Shown here one piece after another: positions 14,773-27,620 of a stretch of DNA of 64,000 nucleotides. The position numbers were made by a program, and so were the translations under genes. The number at the start of each line of letters is the position of its first letter. The stretch's first letter is position 1. The notes beneath the pieces are model-generated. The model was not told the origin of the DNA and made no database searches. It saw only the letters and a list, made by a program, of their open reading frames with translations. Origin of the DNA: Ailurus styani (lineage: Eukaryota; Chordata; Mammalia; Carnivora; Ailuridae); assembly GCA_002007465.1 (NCBI GenBank), contig LNAC01000230.1, forward strand, positions 1,638,896-1,702,895. Direction: 5' to 3'.

Positions 14773-14870
14773 GGGGGGGGAAAAAAGTTTACCAAATTTC
14801 CCCTTGGATTAAAAAAAAAAAAGAAGAATGCTAGTTTAAAAAGGGAAGTATTGGGTGGGGNGTTGCCCAG
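14740..14870. other. Poly-A/poly-G low-quality segment with an N
   Basis: A run of 25 A (14740-14764) passes directly into 16 G (14765-14780), then six A, another A-run at 14811-14822, and an isolated N at 14861 beside a G-run. This is probably poorly resolved sequence and not biology. Confidence 0.7.
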
Positions 14871-15344
14871 GATGGGAAAAACAATTTGATTGAAGAGAAT
14901 GTTCTTTGATTCCAATTCCACTTTATTCTAATACGTGCATGCCACACATACCACTTGACATTTGAACAGTAGAGCCTAGGGCTCTCACTTAGGTCAAACC
15001 CAACCCTGGCTTACAGCAGTCTGCTCAGGGGGGAAAAAAAAGTCTCTTCATAGGGCTTTCTATTCAACGTGTTAAATGTGGAACTAAAGGACAGGGCCCC
15101 TTTGCCTGCACGAGCCATTTTGAAATATTGTGGCTGGGTGCACGTGATCTCCCCTGGAGGCCTCCCCCCCCACCCCGTGCCCAAGGGGAGTGTCCCCTTC
15201 CCTGGTCGTGGGGGAGGGGATACCCCGGGCTTTCTTGCAGTGATTTGCTTGGGCAGGCATCAAAGCGGCACTAATTGGAAAGCACCACAAATAAAAACAG
15301 CCTTTCATCCCCAACTGCAGATCCTGAACTTTTCTCCTTTATCA
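14871..15344. other. Unassigned intronic sequence
   Basis: No repeat or exon was recognised. There is a short C-run at 15161-15175. Confidence 0.5.
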
Positions 15345-15445
15345 TTAAGGTTCTTTTTTTTAAATATAAAACAATAGGAGCTCATTATTAAAAAAATAAT
15401 GGGAAACCCAGTAAAGCGAATAAACTAAAATAATTATAACGGGAA
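15345..15445 (+). repeat. Second fragment of the unnamed ancient repeat
   Basis: 'taaatataaaacaataggag', 'ctcattatt', and 'taattataacgg' match the same motif order as 13790-13965. Confidence 0.35.
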
Positions 15446-15544
15446 CGACGCAGGATCAGGTTTAATTCTGTAGCAGAGAAACGTGCACCGTCTGACCCCA
15501 ATCTCAAATTTTCTGCCATTCCAAAGATGAGGCCATACTTTTTT

Positions 15545-15855
15545 TTTCATGCGGTTCCCTTTGCCTGGAACACCCTCTCTTCCCTCCTCCATCTGCTGAG
15601 TTTCTAATCTTCCTCCAAGACCAGGCTCCAGAGTCAAATTTCTCCAAGAAGCGTTTCTTGACGTTGGCAAGAGAATTGCTACCTTCCCCAGCCCGCGGGG
15701 CCGCCACACTTTTGGACACGGCTCTGCGAGAACACTTGCCCCCGGCGTTTGAAAAATATTTATTTGTGTGTGTCTCCTCCTAACTAGGCTCCGAGCCCCT
15801 CCTATTCATCAGAACCTAATCCGTACGCAATGCTTAGCATATAGATGGTGTTGAC
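15545..15855 (+). repeat. L2 3' region
   Basis: 'ggttccctttgcctggaaca', 'gaccaggctccagagtcaaa', 'gaagcgtttcttgacg', then a weak 'gcatatagatggtgttgac' tail follow the L2 3' end. Confidence 0.75.
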
Positions 15856-15860
15856 AAATG

Positions 15861-17803
15861 GTGAAAGAAGTAGAGGCCTATTTAGGGCAGAATGACTTGT
15901 ACCAGACCCGAAACTCGTCAATTCACTCAGGACATACTTTGTTGTTTTGTTCAGAGGGTGGAAAGCACCCCTGAGCTTACAAAGCTGCCTAGCCAAACCA
16001 GAGCAGCAGTCTGACCCGGAGTGGGAGTGAGCATTGATTTTGGACCAGGGAGCTGAGATCAGCTTTTGTTCTTTTCTTTCTAGGTCATTAACGAGTGTCA
16101 CCTAATCCATTGCCCCTTTAGACCAAGTCAGAGCGGGCAGGGGGGAGGGGCAGTGCAGGAAGGGGAAGGGTGCGTTACACAGATGCAATTTCACAGGCGG
16201 GGGGGACTGTGCCACTTTCTCACACGCTAGCTGCTCGGCTAGGATGGACGATTCCACTGAGATGTGGGGCTTAGAGAAAGGACAGATAGTGCTCACACAT
16301 TCCACCAAACTTTGGGGGGGGGCTGTGTGCGAATCACAAGGTAAACAGCATCACGTGGGAAGCGGTGAAGGAGACATTCAGGGGGCCAAAGGAGGGAGAG
16401 ACTGCCATTGAGAAGTGCTGAGGATACCCGGGCCGGCAAGGGCTACGGAAATCGCATTGCTTCTATTCTGGCTGCTTACTTGTGCATCGTGTCCTACCCT
16501 GTTTTAAATCCGATGACAGATATTTTCAATATTTCTACCTTAACGGAACACTGAATCCCATACGAAGGCCACCAGTTGAGTATTAAATCGCCTTTAAATT
16601 GAACTAAGCTATTTCTAAGATTAGTTGTGTGTTGCAAACTACCCAGTTGGGGGCAGACAAAACAAACAGATGACTTCTGAATGCTACCAAAGGAATCCTG
16701 CATTTCTTTGTGTGTTGTTATTTTAATAAGGCAAAAAGGGCTTTTCAACTCATAATCAGATTCAGACGGCCTTCTCCCAACCTTCACGGAGGGAAAGCTA
16801 CAATAGGGTTCCTTTGCAATTATCATATTTTTAACTGCGGAGGATGGAGCTTGGGCATGGGTGTGAGGGGTTCCAGAGGCACATAGATTTTTCTGGACAG
16901 TGCAAAATGCTGTGCAGAACATACCGAGAAATTTATAGAGGAACTAACCCTCCGTCAAAGCAAGCCCTCCTTGTAACATCAGATTGCAGGGGCCAGGGCA
17001 TGGAGCAAGAGATCATCTTAATCCCTGAGTCTTCCCTCTTCCTAAGAGGGTTTACAGTGCTAGTGGAGGGAGTTAAAGGAAATCAGACACTCTCCTGTTG
17101 TTTTGACTCAGACTCTAACACTCTAGCTTGCAAGAGATGAGAAGCACCATGGGGCGGGCCGTGTTCCCAACACTCAAAGGAGCCTAGCCTTGACCACCAC
17201 TTACCCAAGCCTACAGGCTATGTAGTTTTTCTTACTATCTTTTCTTTTCTTTTGGGCTTAGCAACAAGTTCAGAAAGTAATCTAAACAAAGTGCCAAATC
17301 TGGGGGCCCAGGCAAGAACCCATTCATCAATTTCATTTTTCCTTGGAGGAGTCGACCCCATAGAGCCCTTCCCGGTAAGGCAGTAGGGAATGGGTCCCAC
17401 AAGAGCCCCAGACAGAGGCCATGGCACCAGGACCTTGATCAAGTGGGGCCTCCTACTTGCTCATAAATGTGTCTAGGTTGGCAGGGTCGTCTCAAAATGG
17501 GACTGGGCTGGTGTGTTTCGTTTGAACAAGCTCTTCATGTGATTCTGTGACCAATCCCCTGGGCAGAGGCTCTCGCTCTTCCTGTAGGCTGTCTCTAGGG
17601 ATAGACTCTGGACATTCTTCTGCGCTTACAAAACTGTTTTGGAATTATTTGCATTTAAGTCTATTTCCACGTTAGGCTGCTTTGGAGAGCTGAGACTGTG
17701 TCTTGAGTTTTGATGCTCAGCACACATTCTGGCCCATGACAGGTAGAACATATAAATATAACTTATAATTTAAACATTCCATTTATTAATTTAATTTTAA
17801 AAA
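15861..17803. other. Unassigned intronic sequence
   Basis: No exon or clear repeat in about 1.9 kb. A weak L2-like tail may lie at 17690-17760. Open frames at 16494-16922 (-) and 16844-17140 (+) look like chance. Confidence 0.5.
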
Positions 17804-17915
17804 ACTTTTTTAAGATTTTATTTTTAAGTAATGTCTGCACCCAATGTGGGGCTCGAACTCATAACCCTGAGATCAAGAGTTGCATGCTCCACTGACTGAG
17901 CCAACCAGGTGCCCT
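17804..17915 (-). mobile_element. Older short carnivore SINE
   Basis: The antisense order is 'taagattttatttttaagta', 'cccaatgtggggctcgaact', 'gactgagccaaccaggtgcc'. Similar ttattaattt-type flanks suggest a target-site duplication. Confidence 0.92.
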
Positions 17916-17927
17916 CTTATTAATTTT

Positions 17928-18152
17928 AAACTAATAATTATGTAGTATAATATAATACATTTATATTATATTTTATTTTTGTATGTTATTTATAAGTAAT
18001 ATAATTATAAATTGTATGTAATTACATATAATTACAAATTAATGTCAATATATTAGTAATTAATTGTATAATATATCAATTCTTCATTAATTAGTATATT
18101 AATATATAATGTTATACTATATATTATAATAATACAATGTAGATATAATTTA
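17928..18152. repeat. AT-rich low-complexity tract
   Basis: About 225 bases are made almost only of A and T, with many ATAT and TTAATTA words. It directly follows the short SINE. Confidence 0.9.
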
Positions 18153-18358
18153 TTCACTTCAGCGCAATGTGTAAGGGGTTTTCCCTAGTTAAAGATCAAT
18201 GACTGAGGTTAATTTCTCAGGTGGTCTGTGCAAAGCGTGAAAGCAACTGAGAACAATAGACAAAGGAAAATCAGGGGTTAAATAAGTTCTGGAGAAATGA
18301 CCAAATTTTGTCTTCCCAGAATGACAAAAACTTCCCAAATATCCCCTATACTATAGGG

Positions 18359-19303
18359 AAATGGTTTTCAAATATTTTGGTGCCAGGACCCCTGTGGTGG
18401 TTTGTAAATATGTCCACAAATTCTTTGATACTCCTTCCTTTAATAGGTGGAATTTAATCTCCCTCCCCTTGCACAATTCTAGTAGAACTCACTTCTACCA
18501 AATAGATATCAGAATTGACAGCATGACACTTCCTAGACTAGGTCAGAAAAGACATCCCAGCTTGCTCCTTGCTCTCTTCCGTGGATCTTGTATTCTGGGG
18601 AAGCCGGCGGCCATGTTGCCTAGACACTCACGAGATCCATGCGGTGAGGGACTGCGGCCTTCTTTCAACAACCAGCACTAACTTGCTAAGTGAGCCACTT
18701 TGGAAGCAGATCTACACTTCATCTGGCTACAGCCCCAGAAACTGACCAAAATTTCTTTAGAGACTGACAACCACCCAGCTAAGCTGTTCTCAAATTCCTG
18801 ACAGAAACTGTGTGATAATAAATGTTGGTTGTTCTAAATCACTATGTTTTGGGGTAATTTGTTATGTAGCAGCAGATAACTAATACAACCCCTTTATACT
18901 CTTAAAAATGATGGAGGGCCCCAAAGAGCTTTTGTTTGTATGATATATATCTTTAGATACTTACTGCTTTAGAAAGTAAAACTCACAGGAAAAAATATTT
19001 ATTTTAAACTAACAATGAGCCACTATACGTTAACATAAATACTACTTTTATGAAAAAAAAAGTGAGAAAGTGATACTGGTTTTGCCCTTTTACAAAATAT
19101 CTTTAGCCTGGCTTAATAGGAGACAGCAGAATTCTCCCATTGGCTTCTGCATTTCATCTGTTACAATGTATTGTTTTGGTTGAAGTATATAAACAAACCC
19201 AGGTTCACATGGATTCATAGTTAGCAAAAGGAGCATCTCACAGACTCCCTGAAAAGGGTCTCTGTGACTCCCTGGGTCCCTGAGTCACACTTTAAAACTG
19301 TTG
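18359..19303 (-). mobile_element. hAT (Charlie-type) transposon, interrupted by an MLT1 LTR
   Basis: The left end atggttttcaaa and right end tttaaaactgttg are decayed versions of the hAT terminal repeat cagtggttctcaaa. An 8-base target-site duplication, ctataggg / ctacaggg, lies at 18351-18358 and 19304-19311. The interior ('aagagcttttgtttgtatga', 'ctggcttaataggagacagc', 'gttttggttgaagtatataa') is the antisense 3' end of the family seen at 39384-40178. It is an internally deleted, non-autonomous copy, split at 18392/18888 by an LTR. Confidence 0.88.
18393..18887 (+). mobile_element. MLT1-type solo LTR (ERVL-MaLR)
   Basis: This 495-base LTR begins TGTGGTGG and ends AATACA. Typical MaLR landmarks are 'agtgagccactttggaagca', 'ccacccagctaagctgttct', 'tgtgtgataataaatgttgg' and 'ggggtaatttgttatgtagc'. 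A perfect 5-base duplication, acccc, flanks it (18388-18392 and 18888-18892). It is non-coding. Confidence 0.95.
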
Positions 19304-19311
19304 CTACAGGG

Positions 19312-21050
<1,739 letters not shown>

Positions 21051-21065
21051 GAAAGTATTTGTTGG

Positions 21066-21258
21066 GGCGCCTGGGTGGCTCAGTTGGTTGAGTGACTGCC
21101 TTCAGCTCGGGTCACGGTCCCGGAGTCCCTGGGTCGCGTCCCACATGGAGGGGGGGTCCCAGCTCCACGGGGAGTCTGCTTCTCCCTCTGACCTTCTCCC
21201 CTCATGCTCTCTCTCACTCTCTCTCTCAAATAAATAAATAAAATCTTTTTTAAAAAAA
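21066..21258 (+). mobile_element. Carnivore tRNA-Lys SINE
   Basis: It has a 'gcctgggtggctcagttggt' head, CT tract and (aaat)n tail. A 15-base target-site duplication, gaaagtatttgttgg / gaaagtatttattgg, lies at 21051-21065 and 21259-21273. Confidence 0.97.
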
Positions 21259-21439
21259 GAAAGTATTTATTGGATGCCTCCCTCTAAAGCTTAGGTCTCT
21301 TACACTCATATGGCAATGATTAAAGTGTGGCATAAGCTTTCCTATCTCAATTCTAAGTGATTTGGTTCAATTATTTGTAGATTTCTATTTTTGCGCTTTC
21401 AGACACAAGCCTAAAATGAACTTCTATATAAAGAAGTAT

Positions 21440-21610
21440 GTATTAGCATGTCTCCCTTATGCCAGACACTAAGCTAAATGTTATCATCCCCATTTTAGAG
21501 GTGAAGAAACTGAGGTTAAGGGAGGTTAAGTTGCTTGCCTGTGGCAAATACACAGTTGATTCATTGTCTGACTTTAAAGCTTACACAGTATCACCTCCCT
21601 AGAAGACGAT
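21440..21610 (+). repeat. MIR element
   Basis: 'gccagacactaagctaaatg', 'tagaggtgaagaaactgagg' and 'taagttgcttgcctgtggc' are the MIR core. Confidence 0.9.
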
Positions 21611-21649
21611 GCTTAATTTCCAGTTGCTTATACTCTCTCTCTTTCTCTC

Positions 21650-23600
21650 TCTCTTTTAAAGGAACTCCCAGTCCTCAAAAACATAGCCAATATAGCCAAG
21701 GTGAATATACAGATTGTATACTTTAGGAAAAATATTAGAAATACCCGGTGAAGACAGAGGTTATATCTTTGGTACTTCTGTACCTCCATGGAAATCGGAC
21801 TGAATTTTGCATGCTGTCAGGCACTCGGTAAAGGCAAATTAATGGAAATGAATTGAAGGAAACTCCTAGTATCAGGTCTGGCATGCCTGTGGTCACAGGC
21901 TGCGTGTGGTCATCCATTTCTGGATTTCTCAAGATGGCCCAGATAACATTTACAAAGCTACCTATGTCTTTCTAAAAGCAAAAGTGGCATTTGGTTTGTA
22001 TAGCTTTGGAAAGTTTTCTATATAAATCAATTCTTGAATTAGAAAAGAACAATCTAAAGTCAGTAGAAGCCTCCCCTCCACTGATGAAAGCCAGCACCTG
22101 TAGTCTGATATTCGGACCGGCTAGTTTCTGCAGTACATCTTAACAGCAATGAAACAAAAGTTGCAGACACTTTGAAAGAGTCCATTTGCCTGTGGAATGT
22201 ATCATATTGAATTTTGCAGATGTGTTTATGAAATGCTATTTGACTCTGGCTGATATTAACTTCAAATGAAGAATCCATATTCTCTGAGTTTATCCAGATT
22301 GACAGTGCTTTAGGTGACAGGGCTGCTTGGCTGGATTGGGGAGTTCGGTTCCAGTCACTTCCGAAGTTTACGAGGCAGATACGAATAACTGAGGGCAGAC
22401 CATGCATCCTAAAATTACGTTCATAGACATACACATGTTTACTTTGTCACACAGCCAGTGAACATTCGTGGAACCAAACCTCAATATCCACTCCATAAAT
22501 CTCTCTTTATTACTCCAGGAATGTACATCAGTGTGAGAACCTATTTCACCGGGATCGAAGTATTCTTAACATGTTCAGGAGCATGAGATATATTCTCTTG
22601 ACCGACACCTGTTCCAAAGCCAGCACCCAAATCAAAATCATTCACACATCTTTCAGAGTAGCTTGTCTACTCCCAGACCACAGCTGTGAAACCTGCCTCC
22701 CCACTGAAAGTCTGTCCTTTCTATCCGTGAATGCTAATTGGGCCACAGGAAGACTTTAAAGTTTCTAACCCCCCTCCCACACTACTGGAAAGGGGGTGCA
22801 GCTGAGGCAAAAGTAGGAAGGTTAAGAACAAATGAGAATGTAGCCAGTGTGACCTTTCTTCCCAAGCCACCCAATGTGGCATTCTCGGGCAGACTTCCCA
22901 AGGCTCCGTGTGGGGTAAGGGGCAAACAATGGTGTCCTGCCAACACCCCACCTCCCCCACCTGAAATCTGCCACGTCTTATCAGACAGGCTGTGTTTTCT
23001 TCCACAAATCTACCATGAAGCAAATTCTTCTCCTATACAAAGCATTTGTCAAATGGGGACCCCCTCCCCACCCCCCTTTGGGCTCCTCTGTCCACATCTT
23101 CTACCTCCACGCCGTGTGAGCTGTAGGTGAATGTTACGAGCTCATTTTGAGCGGTGGCCACGAAAAGAAAACACAATTTGCAAAGAGATGCAGTGTTCAC
23201 ACTAAAGAGGTCCTTTCAGCTTCACACTCGGGCGACATCAGGCGACGCCTGAAGACCTGGGTCTCCGTCTACGGCTGCACTTGCTAAAGAGGTAACAGTG
23301 TCTCGAGTGGCATTTTAGGACTCCGTGTCCTGCCCAGGAGTTTGGGGCTCTTAAATAACAAGTGCAATCCAATTTCCTTCCACTGACTAATGCACCTGGT
23401 CAAGGGTGCCTCTCCCTTGAACTTCAGTTAGTGAGAGTGGATTTATTAGGTGGGCGAGTGTCTCTACCAATAGACCTGGAGTAGAAAACTCTTTCATTTT
23501 CCATGAACTGTGATTCCTAATGGTGCCTTTATTTGTGCGCCAGAACCTATGGCAGGGAAAGCAATGGTGCCCTGCGGTGTTACAAGATTTGAAACCTAAA
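21650..23600. other. Unassigned intronic sequence
   Basis: No exon or repeat family was recognised in nearly 2 kb. It includes C-rich patches around 22930-23090 and a possible very weak L2 trace at 21790-21860. Confidence 0.45.
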
Positions 23601-23613
23601 AAGGCAGGGCCTT

Positions 23614-23834
23614 GGGGTGCCCGGGGTAGGAGGGGAGGGCGCAGCTGGTTGGGCACCTGACTCTTGGTTTTGGCCCAGGTCACGATCTCAGGGTCATGGG
23701 ATGGAGCCCCGCATCAGGTTCTGTGCTCAGCGGTGGAGTCTGCTTGGGATTCTCTCTCATTGTCCCTCTGCCCCTCCCTACTGTGCACTTTTTCTCTCTC
23801 AAATAAATCAATAAATCATGGGGGGAGGGGCAAG
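23614..23834 (+). mobile_element. Carnivore SINE with a small head insertion
   Basis: Body landmarks are 'gggcacctgactcttggttt' and 'gatctcagggtcatgggatg'. A G-rich insertion of about 12 bases disrupts the head. Flanks aaggcagggcc (23601) and aaggcagggct (23835) form a target-site duplication. Confidence 0.9.
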
Positions 23835-24052
23835 AAGGCAGGGCTCCTGACCATATCTATGGTCAGAAGGTCATCATAGCAACACTAAGACCATTCTTTT
23901 CTAAGCAAGGAGAATAACAAGACTTCCTTTTGACCTGGTCCCACAGCTTCACTCCACCTGTCACTCGAGTCTCGTAAAAAAACGGAAGATATGATGTGCA
24001 AAGTGCCATATTTGATTCTGAACTTCTCTGGGGAAAAAAAGGTGAAAATGAC

Positions 24053-24239
24053 ATTTTTTTAAAGATTTTATTTATTTCAGAGAGAGAGAGAACAGGGAGA
24101 GGAGCAGAGGAAAAGGGCCAAGCAGACTCCCCACTGAGCACAAAGCCGGACTCTGGGCTTGATCCTACAACCCTGAGATCATGACCTGAGTTAAAATCAA
24201 GAGCTGGATGCTCGATCAACTGAGCCACCCAGGTGCCCC
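24053..24239 (-). mobile_element. Carnivore tRNA-Lys SINE
   Basis: It is antisense with an 'aaagattttatttatttcag' tail and a 'caactgagccacccaggtgc' head. The target-site duplication is tgaaaatgac at 24043-24052 and 24240-24249. Confidence 0.96.
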
Positions 24240-24584
24240 TGAAAATGACTTTTCAAGTAGAACATGTTATCAAAGATTTTGAAACCATGCAAAGCACCTG
24301 GTTTGAGGCAATGCACACAGACACTGCATAAATGACATGTCAAGAAATGCAGATACCCCACTGGTTAAAATGAAACTATACTGATTCTCAGGCCCCATTT
24401 GCTGTTGGTTCTGGAAACTCTCGGGTGACAAAAAACTCACATTTGATCTCTCCCTCGGAGTGACTGAGCAGAGAAAGTCTATATTGTAAGTTTCTCAACA
24501 ATACCTGTACTTCCCATTTGTAACATAATACCTGACTCCAGCCTCATGCCTTACTAATAACTTCTCCATCCATTCTCTGTTCTT

Positions 24585-24776
24585 TTTTAAAAGATTTTAT
24601 TTATTTGACAGAGAGAGACACAGTGAGAGAGGGAACACAAACAGGGGGAGTAGGAGAGGGAGAAGCAGGCTCCCCCCCCAGCAGGGAGCCTAATGCGGGG
24701 CTTGATCCCAGGACCCTGGGATCATGATCTGAGCCAAAGGCAGACGCCCAACCATCTGAGCCACCCAGGCACCCCT
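24585..24776 (-). mobile_element. Carnivore tRNA-Lys SINE
   Basis: It is antisense and full length. The 13-base target-site duplication is attctctgttctt at 24572-24584 and 24777-24789. Confidence 0.97.
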
Positions 24777-24794
24777 ATTCTCTGTTCTTGATGG

Positions 24795-24945
24795 TGAGTT
24801 CTACAACTCTCTGAGGCATATGGACCTGGTATTGCTGACCCCATTTTAGAGACGAGGAAACTGAGGCTCACGATATTAAAGGAACTGAAGGAAACCATAA
24901 TGGTAGTAGATGACAGAGCTAGGACTTGAACCCAGATCTGCCTAA
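24795..24945 (+). repeat. MIR element
   Basis: 'ccattttagagacgaggaaa', 'gacagagctaggacttgaac' and 'ccagatctgcctaactgac' are the MIR core. Confidence 0.9.
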
Positions 24946-24957
24946 CTGACCACCGCC

Positions 24958-25004
24958 AGATCAAGAGTCACCTGCTCCACTGAATGAAGCCAGCCAGGTG
25001 CCCC
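24958..25004 (-). mobile_element. SINE head fragment
   Basis: Only the tRNA-like head of an older carnivore SINE survives ('gatcaagagtcacctgctcc' to 'gccagccaggtgcccc'). It abuts the MIR. Confidence 0.75.
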
Positions 25005-25689
25005 AAGCTTTTGTTTTTAACGTTTTCCCCCGATGCCGTAGATTTCTGTCAAGACGATAGGCTCCGGGGCTTCCCAGTATTGAGTGTGACCCAGCTTTGT
25101 AGTCCTGTGGCCATCCCATCCATAACTGGAGAAGAGTAATGATTGTGAAGGGTTAAAAACATCCTTTACAGAAGGGCTAGTTATTAAAGATAAGCTGAAA
25201 ACGGACATCCAGTTCGAACCGTAGTGTTTCTAGTGGGGTGATTTAAACTCTTTGGCCTGCCAGGAAGAGTGGATTAGTGATCTCGCTAAAGCCCCGGATG
25301 TCTGGGTGTGTGGGACAGGTGGTTCCCGGGTGCTTCCCGCCTGCTGCCTGCGGGCCTTCCCGGGACACTGACTGACTGCTGAAGTCAGATTCTTGGACTG
25401 GCTACAAAATCTGCAATTCCTACGATTTAACCCAGGTCTAGTCTGATGTCTGGCCCAACTATATTCTTTATAGATCTATATAAATCTCCCAAATGGAGAT
25501 TCCTGGTTGATCCTAGGGCTACAAAAATACGACAGGTTTAAGCCTTTAGTTCTAATAGCCAAAAAAATAAGAAAATGGGGAAGGGCTGCAAATACACTGA
25601 AGAGTGTGTCTGACTCTCTCCCACTCTTAACTAGCCCTACAGATAGATATTGCGTTCAATTTTAAAAAAACAGATGAAGGAAAGATTTT
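25005..25689. other. Unassigned intronic sequence
   Basis: No repeat or exon was recognised. Confidence 0.5.
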
Positions 25690-25801
25690 ACATCTTTTCT
25701 TTTTTTTTTAAGGAAGTAAATTCTATGCCCAGCAGGGGCTTGAACCCACAACCCTAAGATCAAGAGTTGCATGTTGTCCTGACTGAGCCAACCAGGCACA
25801 C
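25690..25801 (-). mobile_element. Older short carnivore SINE
   Basis: The antisense order is a T-rich tail, 'ggaagtaaattctatgccca', 'gatcaagagttgcatgttgt', then 'gactgagccaaccaggcaca'. Confidence 0.9.
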
Positions 25802-25828
25802 CATTTTCCCTCTCAAGAAATATGTAAG

Positions 25829-25831
<3 letters not shown>

Positions 25832-25891
<60 letters not shown>
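25832..25891. repeat. (TG)n microsatellite
   Basis: About 30 perfect TG dinucleotides. Likely polymorphic. Confidence 0.99.
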
Positions 25892-25892
<1 letters not shown>

Positions 25893-26450
25893 TTACAGGG
25901 TCCGTAACAGGAGGAGGAAGGGGAGGGAGAAACAGAAACAGAAAGAGAGAAGCCCCCATGAGTGAGTCTGTAGAAGAGCCACAGACCTATCCTACCGCCC
26001 TTGGAAGCTCCACAGCCTTTGAGGAAGATGGCGGCTGCCTCACAGAATTGTACTCGGGGATCAGTACATCTTCCCTCTCAAGAGCTGTTCCCAGGGTCGC
26101 CAGACTTGAGAGGCTATAGAGGATCTCTGCAATTTTATTTAATTATGGAATAACTTTTCTACTAGAATCCAGTTGATTACTGTGGCCCCAAAGAGTGCTT
26201 TGCTGAGAGAACTGTTGCTAAATAAGTGGTGTAAATTTAGTTTTGGGTTGTCAGTGGATTCATCAGAACTCCGCAGAATTAAACATAAAACTTCCTCTAT
26301 GGTTATGCAATTTAAATACCCACTCTGATCCTGTGGTCCACTCTGGAGGAGTATTACCTGTGGCATTTGTTTTAGGATACCTTGGGGGCTTGGGGATGGG
26401 GCGGGATGGGAATTCGGTAGGTTTCCAGCTGAAATAAAATAATGAACTTC
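25892..26450. other. Unassigned, with a YY1-like motif
   Basis: No gene or repeat. AAGATGGCGGC at 26025-26035 matches the YY1 consensus. Function is unknown. Confidence 0.4.
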
Positions 26451-27159
26451 AGTTCATTCTGTTGAATTGTCTATTACGCTGTTGTTCAATTTCATTTAAT
26501 TAAATCTTAAAAGTTTTAAAACAAAATATACGTTGAAATTATGTGATATACAACATAAACTTTTTAATAGTAGTAACCATGCCCATTTAACAATTCTACA
26601 GGTATAATAAAAATGCTAATATATGTTAATGTTTAGTCTGTGGTTAATGTTTTGTCTTGTTAATTTCCCCAGGGCTTTTATTACTGATTTAAATCTGCCA
26701 CACTACTCAACTGATTGCACTGCTTCCACAAACTGCATGAAAGTAGCTCAAATGAATACTGATTAACAGAAATGAACAAACATTTGGCTGGGCAAACCAT
26801 TCTTATTATATGCTTGTAATCATTACATACATTTTCTTACAATGAGATGGGCATGGCAGGCATTTTCCAATCATTTTTCCTACAAAAAATATGCATATGA
26901 GCATTAAATTAATTTATTACCTTGCACTTCAGGAAGCACATCATTATTAATTAACTATTGATTGATCTGGATATAGAGCACAGAAGATAATGAACAGACC
27001 TGGTGACAATGTAAATGTTTTTTTTTTCTTGCCACAGACATTTCTGCTGTGACTCATCATTAATTGCTTGACCATTAAAATGAAAGTCGCTAATAAACTG
27101 TAATGCATTATGAATCATGCTATTTTAGGAAATCAGGTGTCACTGTGTGAACCTTCCAT
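26451..27159. promoter_or_regulatory. Candidate conserved non-coding element (AT-rich, homeodomain words)
   Basis: About 700 bases have no recognisable repeat and are dense in TAAT/ATTA words, such as cattattaattaactattg (26942-26960) and cattaattgcttgacc (27057-27072). It resembles developmental enhancers in composition only. No conservation data are available here. Confidence 0.25.
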
Positions 27160-27167
27160 TCAAGTTC

Positions 27168-27331
27168 TTTTTTTAAAGATTTTATTTATTTATTTGGCAG
27201 AGAGAGAGAGAGAGCACTAGCAGGGGGAGCAGCAGGAGGAGAGAGAAGCAGACTCCCCGCTGAGCAAGGAGCCCGATGTGGGGCTCAATCCCAGGACCCT
27301 GGGATCATGACCTGAGCCACCTAGGCGTCCC
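27168..27331 (-). mobile_element. Carnivore SINE with internal deletion
   Basis: It is antisense. The head goes directly from 'gatcatgacctgagccac' to 'ctaggcgtcc', so about 25 bases between the usual boxes are missing. Flanks share tcaagt (27160 and 27332). Confidence 0.93.
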
Positions 27332-27424
27332 TCAAGTCATCTCTTTAAATAAACTGGAATTCAAAAAAGGGGACCTCGTCCTGTAGATCAGTCTGCTGTC
27401 CAGCGGAACAACAGCATTCCCGTA

Positions 27425-27620
27425 TAGTGAAAAGAGCACACGATTTGGAGTCAGGAGACCTGGGTTCTAGTCCCATTCGCTTCCCGTTTCAGTGACTCTA
27501 CACAAGTCCTTTAAATTCTTTCAAACTCAGCTTTCTCATCTGCAAAATGGAAATACCAACACTGCCTGCCATGCCTAGCAGCTGTGTGAGGATCAAATAA
27601 ACCAGGGGAAGGAAGTGCAA
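27425..27620 (+). repeat. MIR element
   Basis: 'gatttggagtcaggagacct', 'agctttctcatctgcaaaat' and 'gtgtgaggatcaaataaacc' make a long MIR. Confidence 0.95.

Noticed and set aside
16494..16922. 142-codon open frame on the minus strand
   Set aside because: No domain, splice context or family resemblance. A length like this is expected by chance in 64 kb read in six frames.
25832..26119. Open frame beginning with (CV)n
   Set aside because: It is a translation of the (TG)n array and its flank.
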